64,000 nt of DNA from an uncultured Roseburia sp. (GCA_910587865.1 CAJUNX010000003.1:1-64000); one strand, 5' to 3'; shown: positions 7,954 through 17,363, numbered from the stretch's first letter. The notes: generated by a model not told the origin, from the sequence alone. Numbers and translations are program-made.

Positions 7954-10230
7954 TCAGTTCTGTATCACATTTTTCCTGTATAACACGATTCCCACAACCA
8001 GCCATCCTGCTATACACAAAATACCTGTCCCTGAAAAATCACACACGCCCGCTCCCGCAAGCAGCCCAAACAATGAAATCAGTTTCCACTGCCCGGGCAG
8101 CACCATATACAGTGCCATCTCTCCTGCCACAACCGCCATGCTTTTTAAAACCGCTGCCAGATAACTCTGGCTTCTCCGCGAACACTCCGCCACCACAAGC
8201 ATTGTCAGAACAGCACCCAACAGCCTGACAACTGCCACCCATGCAACCGCACCGCCTAATGGCAGCCATCCTGGTGCTGATACAAGACTCTGCACACTAA
8301 CCGCCGGAGCCGGCATTTCTTTCAGACTGACAGGAAAGCTCCTGACCGCAAACAGCATCTCCGGCAGCCAGTTTACCAGAACGATACATACTGTTACAGC
8401 CATTGCTGTTCCCAGTTTTCTTTTCCGCAGTTCCTCTATTCCCTGCGTACTCGTACAAAGCATCTCCATCCCGCTTTCAGTCTCAATCGATGAGATGCCT
8501 CCCAGCAGCAGGACAAGCGATAAGGCAATCAGAAGCGGCTGATAACGGCTGCCGGGCAGACGCAGCCCCAGCAGCATCTCATATCCTGTTTCATACAGAT
8601 ACTGCACCTTCACCGTACGGCTTCGTTCCTGCAGATAACCGCTGAGCTCCGCCAGCCGCGCCATCGCCTCCACCTGAACTGACTGATAGGAATCCTGCTC
8701 CGCCAGCATTTCCTGATAACGGGTCTGAATCTGTTCGTCCTTCTCATCCGTATATATACCCTGTACCTGTTTTACCCCTGCCTCATAGAGCTGCTCCACC
8801 GTTCCCTTTCTGCTGTAAAAGGAATGCCAGAATACTCCCTGTAACAGGAGCACAAGCAGCAGTACAAAATATCCATACTGTGGAACCAGCAGCTTTTTTA
8901 ATTCCAGAAGAAACGGTGATCTGATTTTTCCACCTCTGTTCCACCCTCTTTTCCGTTTCCCGGATTTTCCTTTCCCATCCAGGCCTGTCTTTTTTAACAC
9001 CCCGGCTGAAATACACAATACAGCCAGAAAAACACCGGCTGAAACTGCCGCTGATGACCACGGAACCGGCCATTGTCCAAATTTTAAGAACAGTGCGGTT
9101 CCCCCATACAGTTCTGTCTGGAAAGCAGAAATAAGATTCAGGTATCGAAACGGCTGAAAGACAGATGTCTCCTTTATCATTCCCGCTGCATAAGAAACCG
9201 CAATACTTCCCACCATACCACACCACGCAGCAGTTCCATCCCAGATATAGCAGCAGGTAGAAAAAACCAGTGCCACAAGCGCAGTTCCACCTGTTTTTAT
9301 CACTGCGCTCATTATCAGGAGCTGCCATACCGCCGCACTCCACGCAGATGCATAATATCCCGGAACCGACTGTAACGGCCTTCCGATATCGCCAAGCCCA
9401 ATGCAGACCATGCTCCAGCATAAACGGCTGCCAAGCAAAAACAGACAGAACAGGCTGCTTCCCAAAACCGCCACAACAGTTCTGACTCCCCATGAAACAC
9501 GTCTTCCGTTCCTGGCCGTCAGAACAAGTGCTTCCACGCCGCTTCCCTTTTCCGCCAGAAAAAGAAACACACCAAACAGCAGCGCAACCGCACAGAACAG
9601 CAGAATGTCCGTCTGATCACCCATGGCAACAAGTACCCCTTCCGGATCTGACGGCTCCGGCACAATCATTCCTGTCTCTTCATAGGCTTCTGCCGTATAC
9701 TGCGCAAGCCGCCCTGCGTAGGCTCCGCCCTGTCCAAAGACAGATGACTCCATCTGATCCCTGCGCGCAAAAATGGATTCCCTGTATGCCTCATACCCGG
9801 CAATGCTGCTTATGTAATTCTGCACAGTCTCAAGCCGCGCCAGCTCACCACGAAGATTTTCAACATCCCCCGGCACGGTATCCTCCAGGAACCGGACCAG
9901 TTCCACGCGATCCATTCCGCTCTCTTCCTCCAGCGAACGCCAGAAATCCGCGCGGTATTCTTCCGGATACAGATCCATCTGCACAGCACGCTCTTTCCAG
10001 CCAAGCAGCTGTTCCCGCTCTCTGATCGCTTCCAGTGCAGCATCCATTGGCATTTCTGTATATTCCTGATAGCTTTGGGATAATTCCTTCCTGCTGTTTC
10101 CGTTTTCATCCGGCAGGAAAATCTGTACACCCGGCAGCACCAGCGCCCCTGACAGGAACAGTACAGAAAACCAGCAGAACAGTTTATTTCCATACAGCTT
10201 CCTTATCTCAAAACCGAACATCCTCCTCAT
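7954..10230 (-). CDS. ABC-2-type transporter permease (duplicated halves)
   Basis: This is 758 residues. Two similar halves are visible, each with an N-terminal FExRKL-like start and one membrane helix, a long Glu/Arg-rich extracytoplasmic loop with helical character (about 40-200 and 465-560), then a block of five or six membrane helices. This is the layout of large ABC-2 permeases, with two permease units fused. It starts six bases after the ATPase gene ends, so both form one transporter with the surface proteins encoded upstream. GC content is clearly higher than in the adjoining agr region. Substrate unknown; peptide or antibiotic export or lantibiotic-type self-protection is possible. 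Confidence 0.8.
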   Translation of the reverse strand: MRRMFGFEIRKLYGNKLFCWFSVLFLSGALVLPGVQIFLPDENGNSRKELSQSYQEYTEMPMDAALEAIREREQLLGWKERAVQMDLYPEEYRADFWRSLEEESGMDRVELVRFLEDTVPGDVENLRGELARLETVQNYISSIAGYEAYRESIFARRDQMESSVFGQGGAYAGRLAQYTAEAYEETGMIVPEPSDPEGVLVAMGDQTDILLFCAVALLFGVFLFLAEKGSGVEALVLTARNGRRVSWGVRTVVAVLGSSLFCLFLLGSRLCWSMVCIGLGDIGRPLQSVPGYYASAWSAAVWQLLIMSAVIKTGGTALVALVFSTCCYIWDGTAAWCGMVGSIAVSYAAGMIKETSVFQPFRYLNLISAFQTELYGGTALFLKFGQWPVPWSSAAVSAGVFLAVLCISAGVLKKTGLDGKGKSGKRKRGWNRGGKIRSPFLLELKKLLVPQYGYFVLLLVLLLQGVFWHSFYSRKGTVEQLYEAGVKQVQGIYTDEKDEQIQTRYQEMLAEQDSYQSVQVEAMARLAELSGYLQERSRTVKVQYLYETGYEMLLGLRLPGSRYQPLLIALSLVLLLGGISSIETESGMEMLCTSTQGIEELRKRKLGTAMAVTVCIVLVNWLPEMLFAVRSFPVSLKEMPAPAVSVQSLVSAPGWLPLGGAVAWVAVVRLLGAVLTMLVVAECSRRSQSYLAAVLKSMAVVAGEMALYMVLPGQWKLISLFGLLAGAGVCDFSGTGILCIAGWLVVGIVLYRKNVIQN

Positions 10231-10236
10231 ACGGTC

Positions 10237-11139
10237 TCATCCCCCATCACCAGATTCCCAGCCATCCGTTCCAAAGCGGTCAAGAAAAACCTCCTCCAGC
10301 GTCGCGTCTGTCACATGAGCACCTTCCGGCAGATCTGTTCCCTCAAGAAGCAGTCGTACCCGGATCCCGTCTTTCACCTGCAGAAAGGATACAATCCTGC
10401 CCCGCCCTTCCAGATGTTCCATCTCCTCTGCGGACACCAGGATCTCCACGACACGCCCTTCGAGCGGTTCACATAATTCTGCTACTGTTCCCTGGCAGAT
10501 CAGCCTGCCATTTTTTAACAGCAGAATCTCCTTCGCAATGGATTCGATATCAGATACTACATGCGTCGCAAAAATCAGAATTTTTTCCAGCCCGAGACCC
10601 GCAATCAGGTTGCGCAATACAATTCTCTGACGTGGATCCAGCCCGGCTGTCGGCTCGTCCAGAAGCAGCACCGCCGGATCATTCAGCAGTGCCTGTGCCA
10701 GAAGAAGCCTCTGTTTCATTCCCCCGGAATAGGCCCCAAGCTTTTTCCCCGCTGCGCCCGACAACTCCACGCGCTCCAGCAGCTGTCCGATCCGTTCCCG
10801 CGCAATCGCATTCGGAATGCCTTTCAATGCTGCCATGTAAGCAAGAAATTCATATCCCGTAAAAAACTCATACATCCGCTGCTGCTGTGGCACAATTCCC
10901 AGCACAGCCCGGTATTCCTTTCCCATTTTCCCGATTTCTTTCCCGTTAAACAGCACCTGCCCCTCAGACGGTTCAATTAGCCCGCTTAAAATATTCATCA
11001 TGGTACTTTTCCCGGCACCATTCGGACCCAGCAGGCCATAAATGCCCGGTGTCAGTTCCATATCAATCCCCTCAAGCGCCCGGAATGTCCCATAGCATTT
11101 TCCGACTGCTTCCGCTTTTAGAACCAGCTCATTCATCAT
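10237..11139 (-). CDS. ABC transporter ATP-binding protein
   Basis: This is 300 residues. Walker A GLLGPNGAGKST (about 32-43), Q-loop IVPQQQRMYE, signature YSGGMKQRLLLAQALL, Walker B VLLLDEPTAGLDP and switch FATHVVSDIE are all intact. The C-terminal about 80 residues are the extension seen in CcmA/NatA-type ATPases that pair with ABC-2 permeases. Its ATG immediately follows the stop of the lipoprotein gene, and the permease follows after six bases, giving a tightly packed operon lipoprotein-ATPase-permease. Confidence 0.93.
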   Translation of the reverse strand: MMNELVLKAEAVGKCYGTFRALEGIDMELTPGIYGLLGPNGAGKSTMMNILSGLIEPSEGQVLFNGKEIGKMGKEYRAVLGIVPQQQRMYEFFTGYEFLAYMAALKGIPNAIARERIGQLLERVELSGAAGKKLGAYSGGMKQRLLLAQALLNDPAVLLLDEPTAGLDPRQRIVLRNLIAGLGLEKILIFATHVVSDIESIAKEILLLKNGRLICQGTVAELCEPLEGRVVEILVSAEEMEHLEGRGRIVSFLQVKDGIRVRLLLEGTDLPEGAHVTDATLEEVFLDRFGTDGWESGDGG

Positions 11140-12411
11140 TTACCATTCCCCCGATGTCTCAATATATGCCGGAATACCTGCGTAAAAATCACTTTTTAAA
11201 ATTCTCACTTTTCCCTCCGGCTCTGCCTCTCCGTAAATCCTCCCATAAAACCACTGATCCGTCTCACCAAAAATCTGAAAATCCCCAAGCTCTGGCGAAC
11301 ATGTCATCTCACCACCCGTCTTTAAGTCATATACTGTCAGCACAGGCTCACCTTCCGGTTCATCCAGAAGATAATAGAACACCTTCTGATCCAACACGGT
11401 CAGATCCCAAATATTCCACACCTGCCCTGGCATCTGATAGGCACACTCATTTTCCAGTGATTCGATTACAATCGATGACGGATAATAACTGATCCCGTTT
11501 CGTGTCCTCACACCAGCCGGATCCGTATCCAGGTACTGTTCTGCAAAAATGCCATCTGAAACCGCATCCGTTTCAAACATATCCGACCGCAGCGTAATTC
11601 CTTCTCCCAAACCTGTTATTTCTCCAGAATCCAGATTCAGAACAAACAGCGTTTCCTCTGAAACAGGCCAGCCATCACTCTCTGTTTCCCCTGTCTGAAC
11701 CGAATGCCGCAAAACCACCTGCCGCTCATATTTTCCAAGCAGAGACACATCTCCCAGCTTCACAGTCCACCGGTATGGCAGCTGCTCACTCTTCCCACCA
11801 GAAAGTTTCCCACAGTTCAGGCTGTATTCCAGTACCATGGCCGTTCCCTGATCGTCTTCTCCGCCCGCCATGGCAGTCAGATAATATACTTCATCTCCAT
11901 CATACACCACACCGGATGCCAGGTATCCTTCCTGTAAAAACAACTGTTTCCGGTCACTTCCATCCAGATTCTGCCTGTAAAATATGGTCTCACCGGCATC
12001 ACCGGATTTTTCAAAATACAGATATTCGCCATCATAATACAATGCCTCCGGCGGTGTCTCATCTGCCGGGAACCACGCGGTGCATTCTTCTGAATCATGA
12101 AGGCAGTTTGGTTTTGCACAGAGCGGATATACGGTATTACTTTCCCAGTCTTCGAATTTCAAAAGTCCCTCTTCCTTTGAGAAAAAGAATACACCATCAT
12201 TTGAGACATATGCAGAATAACTCCATACCGCCCCACTTCTTTCCGGCAACGTCATCTGCTCTCCATCCTGCAGGTTTTCTTTTGGATAATATTCCATATC
12301 TTTGAAAATTTCTCCTGTATCCGCTACCGGCTCTTCTGTTCTGCCGCAACCAGCCAGCATGCAGCACAGAAATAAAATAACCCCGTATCTCTTTTTCTTA
12401 TCCATCCCCAT
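11140..12411 (-). CDS. Lipoprotein, beta-propeller-like, ABC-associated
   Basis: This is about 423 residues from the ATG at 12,411, which has AAGGAGA four bases upstream. It begins with a short basic stretch and a hydrophobic core ending in the lipobox CCMLAGC, so it should be attached to the outer face of the membrane. The rest has repeated Tyr/Trp-rich beta-strands (for example DGEYLYFEKSGDAGETIFYR, YDGDEVYYL, DLTVLDQKVFYYL) like the DUF5050 or six-bladed propeller proteins of clostridia. It overlaps the upstream gene by 14 bases and abuts the ATPase gene. A substrate-sensing or accessory role for the ABC transporter is inferred from context. Confidence 0.8.
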   Translation of the reverse strand: MGMDKKKRYGVILFLCCMLAGCGRTEEPVADTGEIFKDMEYYPKENLQDGEQMTLPERSGAVWSYSAYVSNDGVFFFSKEEGLLKFEDWESNTVYPLCAKPNCLHDSEECTAWFPADETPPEALYYDGEYLYFEKSGDAGETIFYRQNLDGSDRKQLFLQEGYLASGVVYDGDEVYYLTAMAGGEDDQGTAMVLEYSLNCGKLSGGKSEQLPYRWTVKLGDVSLLGKYERQVVLRHSVQTGETESDGWPVSEETLFVLNLDSGEITGLGEGITLRSDMFETDAVSDGIFAEQYLDTDPAGVRTRNGISYYPSSIVIESLENECAYQMPGQVWNIWDLTVLDQKVFYYLLDEPEGEPVLTVYDLKTGGEMTCSPELGDFQIFGETDQWFYGRIYGEAEPEGKVRILKSDFYAGIPAYIETSGEW

Positions 12412-13843
12412 TTTTCTCCTTTTCTGCAAACCAGACAGACAGTTGCCGTTCTACCTCTTTTTGAATTTTTTCTATCCCTGCATTTTTCAATTCAGTCGCC
12501 AATTCGGTTATATCCATCTGAAATATATCCAAATTATTATCGCACTCATAAAATCGAAACATAATGCTTGTTACTGCTTCAAGCTCTTCTTCGACTTCCG
12601 TCCCGTCAAATACAAATCCATGGATCTCTGACAGTTTCTTACTATATAGTTCCGCCCAATATTCACTGTTCTTATTCTCACTTTGATAGAGACTTGGCAG
12701 GGAAAGATACAGATTTCCTGCAACCGGATATGGATTTACGTATTCCATAGAATTGCAAGTCACAGCATGTCCATTCTGAACACGATAATCAACATTTCCT
12801 TCACCATATACCAGTAGATTCGCAATTTTTTCATTCGTATAAATTTCACTTAAAACCTGTTGTGCAAGCTCTGTATTTGGTCTTTCTTTCACGACTCCCA
12901 CACAATTTCCTGTCAGTTCCAGCGGATAAACATACTCTGTTTCCATCAATATAAGATCTTCTGTATCCAGTCCAATACTATCTAAATCTCCTGCCGTCCT
13001 GTAACTGATCATTTTAAAAAGAACATTTTCCTGTGACTCATAATCACCTGGTGCTATCAGGCCTGAATCATTCAATTCCTGAAGTGCTTCATATAACGAA
13101 ACAAATTCAGGAATCTCATATAAGTATTCAACATCTATTCCCTTTGCATCTTCTCTGATCAATAGTGGCACAAACGGACTGCAAACAAACGTATATCCCG
13201 GCACATTACTCAGAAGACATGATGGATACTGTATAAAATAAGTATCTTCAACAGGAGAATTTTCTAAAAACAAAGGAATGTAACTAATTATGTCATCATA
13301 AGCCAGCTCCTCTGCGCTGATACCATATTGTCTTCCCAATATATGACTAACACGAATAGCACTTTGATTTGGCGCATTCCCACCACAGCAAATAAAATAA
13401 GACTGCCCGTCTATCTCCATTGCCTCCCAAAGAACATTTGGAAAAGCCTGATATAATTTGTCTCCCTGCTCACTTTGAAAGAAATCATTCCATGTCTGCA
13501 TTTGTTCAATAAATATATTACGCTTTCCAATTTTTTGCCAACTGATTAATCCCGAAAATAGAATATCAACATTTCCTTCATCTATGTCACAGAAAACTTC
13601 ATCATAATAATTTTCAAACTCTATGTATTTAAACTCAATTTTTACATTATAGCCACTTTTTTGCAATTCTTCATTTAATAATTCCGTTGTTTTAGCAGAG
13701 ATATAAAATGGTGTATCCCAGTACAATGTAATCAATTTGCTTTCTTTATACCATTTTATAGTAAATACACCCCAAATGCAAATCAAAAGTATAGCACACA
13801 CTAATATCCAAAAGCGTTTCCTAATAATATTTGTTTTTTTCAT
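12398..13843 (-). CDS. Membrane-anchored solute-binding-like protein
   Basis: This is 481 residues. An N-terminal membrane anchor (about 12-30) is followed by a region resembling family 1 extracellular solute-binding proteins: LITLYWDTPFYISAKTTELL at the first strand, DIDEGNVDILFSG as the hinge-type strand, and late C-terminal helices. No lipobox is present. The base composition is much more AT-rich than the next four genes, suggesting separate origin, yet it overlaps the lipoprotein gene by 14 bases, so they are co-transcribed. It probably binds the ligand of the ABC system at the membrane surface; the ligand is unknown. Confidence 0.65.
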   Translation of the reverse strand: MKKTNIIRKRFWILVCAILLICIWGVFTIKWYKESKLITLYWDTPFYISAKTTELLNEELQKSGYNVKIEFKYIEFENYYDEVFCDIDEGNVDILFSGLISWQKIGKRNIFIEQMQTWNDFFQSEQGDKLYQAFPNVLWEAMEIDGQSYFICCGGNAPNQSAIRVSHILGRQYGISAEELAYDDIISYIPLFLENSPVEDTYFIQYPSCLLSNVPGYTFVCSPFVPLLIREDAKGIDVEYLYEIPEFVSLYEALQELNDSGLIAPGDYESQENVLFKMISYRTAGDLDSIGLDTEDLILMETEYVYPLELTGNCVGVVKERPNTELAQQVLSEIYTNEKIANLLVYGEGNVDYRVQNGHAVTCNSMEYVNPYPVAGNLYLSLPSLYQSENKNSEYWAELYSKKLSEIHGFVFDGTEVEEELEAVTSIMFRFYECDNNLDIFQMDITELATELKNAGIEKIQKEVERQLSVWFAEKEKNGDG

Positions 13844-13929
13844 ACGTCTACCATATACTCAAATTTCTTATCCAACACATTTTCTGTAAACAAATACAGA
13901 TAATACCAATACTACTTTTATAATAGAAG

Positions 13930-13975
13930 AAAATATGTTGAGACCTCACTACAAGCTTTGATCTCAACATATTTT
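13930..13975 (-). terminator. Terminator after the small secreted-protein gene
   Basis: A perfect 14-bp stem (AAAATATGTTGAGA / TCTCAACATATTTT) begins 12 bases after the stop at 13,987. The stem itself supplies the T run. It likely reduces read-through from the secreted protein into the binding-protein operon. Confidence 0.85.
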
Positions 13976-13986
13976 GATAGAATATA

Positions 13987-14373
13987 CTAATATGTAAGTC
14001 GTGTAGACCACTGATCATTACCATATCGAACTGTATGATCAGAAACCGCCCCAACAAAACCATATCCCGGTCGGCTAAGCGTTGCAATAGTTGTCCCCGA
14101 ATTAATCACAGGTCCCTCTGCCACAACCCCGTTATAAGTAAACGTACACATAACCGCCGTACTATATCCCGCACCTGCACCTGAGCACGACGTTGTTGCA
14201 CTTAAAGTTCCTGTCGGCTGATTCCATGTTAACATTGCCCCGGTTGTATATCTGCCATCAAAAATCGTGCCTGAGGCCTGTCTCAGCACATCTGCTCCCC
14301 ATACTGTCGCCGACATAGCTAACATCATTGTAAGTACCAAAAACAACGTCACACTTCTCTTCGCAATTTTCAT
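13987..14373 (-). CDS. Small secreted protein of unknown function
   Basis: This is 128 residues from the ATG at 14,373 with AAAGGAG nine bases upstream; an earlier in-frame ATG at 14,409 lacks a site. A clear signal peptide (MKIAKRSVTLFLVLTMMLAM, cleavage likely after VWGA) leads to a mature protein of about 100 residues rich in Thr, Ser, Gly and Tyr with two Cys (CSGAGAGYSTAVMC). Predicted strands and an aromatic C-terminus (WSTRLTY) loosely recall lactococcin-972-type bacteriocins, but I see no firm homology. It precedes the ABC/lipoprotein operon and is separated from its upstream DNA by an IS insertion at 14,521. Confidence 0.7.
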   Translation of the reverse strand: MKIAKRSVTLFLVLTMMLAMSATVWGADVLRQASGTIFDGRYTTGAMLTWNQPTGTLSATTSCSGAGAGYSTAVMCTFTYNGVVAEGPVINSGTTIATLSRPGYGFVGAVSDHTVRYGNDQWSTRLTY

Positions 14374-14520
14374 GTTCCAAATCTCCTTTCGTAAAAACCA
14401 GATTTCCACTTTGTGTTACCTTTTCATTCCAATCCCACCATCCGTTTCTTCTCATTCTTACCTTACCATAATTTCCACCTTCCTTCTCCATTTTGCAAAC
14501 CAAATATTTTACTTAATAAT

Positions 14521-14540
14521 ACACCACTTTACAACTTTTA
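14521..14540 (+). repeat. Left terminal inverted repeat of the IS
   Basis: This 20-base sequence is exactly complementary to 15,965-15,984. The flanking 7-base direct repeat begins immediately outside it. Confidence 0.93.
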
Positions 14541-14609
14541 GACAAAAATGCCGTATGAGACACTTTGGTGTATAATAAGCCTGCGAACCAAAATACACGA
14601 AAGAAGTGA

Positions 14610-15962
14610 TCTCATACGACAACCTTATTATACAACGACAAGCACATAATTGGCAGGCTTTTTCGATATTTTTACGCTTATTTTTCTACTTTCGCTGTTC
14701 CTACCGCCGAAAGCCTGTTTTTGCTGGTATTATCTATACTGGCAATGGAGTCCGCAGATTCCATCCGATCCCTGTACAGACATTTTTTGTCCGGCATAAC
14801 TGCAAGATCGCTTAATGCTTTTTACTATGCCTGCTCTTATGCAAAAGCGGACTGCTCTGTTTTTATGAATGTTACCGCAAAGCTGGCTCTGCGGCTGGTT
14901 CCGGCAGACCTGAGATCTCAGCCGCTTTTCCTGTGCATAGATGACACTATGGTCTCAAAATTCGGAAAGAAATTTGAGGATGTGTCAAAACTGTTTGACC
15001 ATGCAGCGCATAATGGCTCCAATTACCTCAACGGGCATTGTTTTGTCAGCCTTATGCTGTGTGTGCCGGTATGGGACCGGGACAGGATCTCTTACCTTGC
15101 AGTTCCTCTCGGATACCGCATTTGGCAAAAGAAGGAATCAAAACTGGAACTTGCCTCAGCCATGGTACGTCAGGTAATGCCTGAGTTTTCCGCGCAGAGA
15201 AATGTCATCATCCTGTGTGACAGCTGGTATGTAAAGCAGAACCTTGTGTCCGTCATAGAGGAATATGAAAACCTTGACCTGATCGGCAATGCAAGGGCTG
15301 ATTCCGTCATATACGATCTGGCACCTCAGCCCACAGGCAAAAAGGGCAGGCCGGCAAAACATGGCCGCCGTCTGTCCATAGACAGCGACTTTATCCTTTC
15401 TGCTGAAAAGGTGGGCGGTTACTATACGGGTTACCGCCGTGTACTGACAAATATCTTTGGGTCACGAGAAGTCATGGCTTATGTGACTTCCACTGGGAAG
15501 GAAAACGGCACAAGAAGGCTGTTTTTCAGTACGGTTTCCCCCGCGCAGCTCCAAATTTTCTGTGCATGGCAGGAAAAAGCGCCGCTGAACCAGACAGGAA
15601 GCGGATGGATGCCATATATCCCCCTGTTCCTGTATTCGTTCCGGTGGAACATTGAGGTAAGCTATTATGAACAGAAATCCTTCTGGTCGTTATGCGCATA
15701 CATGGTTCGCAGCCGCAGAGGAATTGAAACGCTGGTGAACCTTATCAATATCAGTTACTGTGCCATGAAACTACTGCCCTATATGGAGGAAACAATGTCA
15801 CAGTACAAGGGCTACAGTGTACAGGAGTTCCGATTTGCCCTCAGTGAGCAGATAAGGCGGCAGATATTTTATGTAAACTTGGTACAGTACATCGAAACCC
15901 ATATAAAATCAATGGCTGTTATCAAAGCCTTACGAAAGCTATGTCTTGAAGAAACAGCTTAG
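14610..15962 (+). CDS. IS4-superfamily-like DDE transposase, start codon unclear
   Basis: The confident part runs from TTG at 14,721 (413 residues) to the TAG stop codon at 15,960-15,962. It shows an IS4/IS701-like DDE set: CIDDTMVSKFGKK (first Asp), VIILCDSWYV (second Asp) and RWNIEVSYYEQKSFW (Glu and Lys). The same frame stays open upstream to 14,610 and reads like the family N-terminus (YNDKHIIGRLFRYFYAYF, FAVPTAESLFLLVLSILA), yet holds no ATG or GTG. A GTG at 14,606 is in another frame. The native start may be mutated, or an unusual codon or frameshift may be used. This could make the copy inactive despite intact ends. Confidence 0.85.
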   Translation, partial: SHTTTLLYNDKHIIGRLFRYFYAYFSTFAVPTAESLFLLVLSILAMESADSIRSLYRHFLSGITARSLNAFYYACSYAKADCSVFMNVTAKLALRLVPADLRSQPLFLCIDDTMVSKFGKKFEDVSKLFDHAAHNGSNYLNGHCFVSLMLCVPVWDRDRISYLAVPLGYRIWQKKESKLELASAMVRQVMPEFSAQRNVIILCDSWYVKQNLVSVIEEYENLDLIGNARADSVIYDLAPQPTGKKGRPAKHGRRLSIDSDFILSAEKVGGYYTGYRRVLTNIFGSREVMAYVTSTGKENGTRRLFFSTVSPAQLQIFCAWQEKAPLNQTGSGWMPYIPLFLYSFRWNIEVSYYEQKSFWSLCAYMVRSRRGIETLVNLINISYCAMKLLPYMEETMSQYKGYSVQEFRFALSEQIRRQIFYVNLVQYIETHIKSMAVIKALRKLCLEETA

Positions 15963-15964
15963 CT

Positions 15965-15984
15965 TAAAAGTTGTAAAGTGGTGT
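15965..15984 (-). repeat. Right terminal inverted repeat of the IS
   Basis: This is the perfect inverted copy of the left repeat at 14,521-14,540. It begins three bases after the transposase stop codon and is followed by the second TAATAAT. Confidence 0.93.
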
Positions 15985-16083
15985 TAATAATATCAAAATC
16001 CTCTTCTTTTTTACACAATCTATTGTTCTTATATGATAAACTTTTAGTTCCTTATATTTTTATATTTTAAGAAAAAACAAAAG

Positions 16084-16134
16084 AAAAACAGGAATCACGC
16101 TTTGTAAATAAAACTAAAACGAATTCCTGTTTTT
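16084..16134. terminator. Terminator with AAAAACAGGAAT stem
   Basis: The stem AAAAACAGGAAT / ATTCCTGTTTTT has a loop of about 27 bases and is usable in both directions. It lies downstream of the leftward GT-D operon (stop 16,254). Its core matches the terminator at 7,900-7,941, so the two may share an origin. Confidence 0.7.
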
Positions 16135-16253
16135 CCTGTATTTGACCCTAATCTGACCGGAACAAATTCAGTTATATAAGCAGTCTTCTAATCATACGCC
16201 AAGCTGGCATTCATTCTCTCAAAACCCCCGTTTTCAAGCATCCATTATACATT

Positions 16254-17363
16254 TCACCTTACATATGGAAGTGCCTCTGGCGATTCAATTTTCCCCAAAT
16301 ATTGATCATAACAGTTCGGCAGATGTCCGATATCCAGCGCCTGATATCCCAACTGTGCCAAATCATATGCCAATACTGTCGCTGTCGGCCCGGCTGACAA
16401 TAAAAACAGTTTATCCTTTGATTCTTTTCTGCACTGTTCCAGAATTTCATCATACGCCTCAAATGCATGAACCGGCGAAACCTGAATAGTACATACAGAG
16501 ACAATCCCATCAAACAATTCGGTTTTCACCTCAAATCTTCCGTTATCCCCTGCAACAAAGACAACATCGCGTCCTTCCCATAGCATTCTGATCCGTTCCA
16601 GCGGATTCTCATAAAACACTGTGTTGCGTGAGACATCTGTATTTCCATAAAAACTTCCCGTAAGAAACGGCTGGAGCTTTGCCGCATTCCGATACCAATA
16701 TGCTTCCCAAAAGGATATCTCGCCAAAACAGTTTTTTACATTGTTATATTCCGAGCAAAACTCCGGAATTGTAACCAAAAGTTTTCCGTCACTCTGACAG
16801 CTCAGCACCTCAATCAGACGCTTTCTGATTCTTTCCGAAAACTTCTGAAAGCCAATCTCCCGTCCCATGCAGAGGTTAAACTCTCCATCCCCAAACCGCG
16901 CAAGCGAGCAGTGATGTTTCAATATGTATAAGATACTCTCTGTCGTACTAAGCACTCTTGGATGCGCGCTCCTAATCTCTGCGAGGCACTTCTCTGTCTG
17001 AAACGTTCGCTCCATATACCCACTACCGATTGTATAGACGGAAATCTCACGCTCCTCAATCTTCATCACTGCACATTTAGGGAAAACATCACCCGGATCT
17101 ATCCAGCAGAAACCGTTTTCGTTTAGAAGGAAACGCAGTTCCTCTTCTCCCTTCCATGCCAGTTCCAGTCTTATCTCCAACTTCCCAAGCAACTCACTTC
17201 CCCTGTCCACATAACTCTTAACCGGATGCAGATAACGAACCATATACTCTGGATACTGCACTTCTTTTATGCAAGCGAGTTCCTGCTTCCTGCACTCTGC
17301 CAGCAAGCTTTCAATATAGGCTGCTTCCTTCTCTGAACACCACAATTTTTTTATTTTTCCCAT
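16254..17363 (-). CDS. GT-D fold glycosyltransferase (DUF1792-like)
   Basis: This is 369 residues. From about residue 140 it matches the GT-D/DUF1792 family of sugar transferases known from serine-rich repeat protein glycosylation: SLARFGDGEFNLCMGR (the metal/UDP-sugar DGE motif), then VVFVAGDNGRFEVKTELFD, LFLLSAGPTATVLAYDLAQLGYQALDIGHL. The first 130 residues are an unrelated N-terminal extension with a Trp/Glu-rich region. It follows the second ABC exporter half by 24 bases, so it is probably in the same operon. Sugar donor and acceptor are unknown. Confidence 0.85.
   Translation of the reverse strand: MGKIKKLWCSEKEAAYIESLLAECRKQELACIKEVQYPEYMVRYLHPVKSYVDRGSELLGKLEIRLELAWKGEEELRFLLNENGFCWIDPGDVFPKCAVMKIEEREISVYTIGSGYMERTFQTEKCLAEIRSAHPRVLSTTESILYILKHHCSLARFGDGEFNLCMGREIGFQKFSERIRKRLIEVLSCQSDGKLLVTIPEFCSEYNNVKNCFGEISFWEAYWYRNAAKLQPFLTGSFYGNTDVSRNTVFYENPLERIRMLWEGRDVVFVAGDNGRFEVKTELFDGIVSVCTIQVSPVHAFEAYDEILEQCRKESKDKLFLLSAGPTATVLAYDLAQLGYQALDIGHLPNCYDQYLGKIESPEALPYVR

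Larger units (their letters stand above)
14514..15991 (+). mobile_element. Complete IS element with 20-bp inverted repeats and 7-bp target duplication
   Basis: The perfect inverted repeat ACACCACTTTACAACTTTTA lies at 14,521-14,540 and, inverted, at 15,965-15,984, giving a 1,464-bp element. It is flanked by the direct repeat TAATAAT (14,514-14,520 and 15,985-15,991), the apparent target duplication, so insertion is recent or well preserved. It contains a single DDE transposase gene. The element sits about 150 bases upstream of the small secreted-protein gene and has probably displaced or replaced part of its upstream control region. Confidence 0.93.

Noticed and set aside
14258..14503. Minus-strand frame upstream of the secreted-protein gene with a ribosome-site-like AAGGAAGG
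   Set aside because: It overlaps the secreted gene's signal-peptide region in another frame and has no coding signature; a regulatory leader peptide cannot be excluded but is unsupported.
14606..14815. 69-residue GTG open frame at the start of the IS
   Set aside because: It overlaps the true transposase frame, has no family similarity and loses sense after the conserved N-terminal segment, which lies in the other frame.
7900..16134. Shared AACAGGAATC stems at 7,900 and 16,084 read as ends of a composite transposon
   Set aside because: Each is a complete terminator next to a gene stop, the similarity is restricted to the stem, and no transposase is flanked by them in the needed way.
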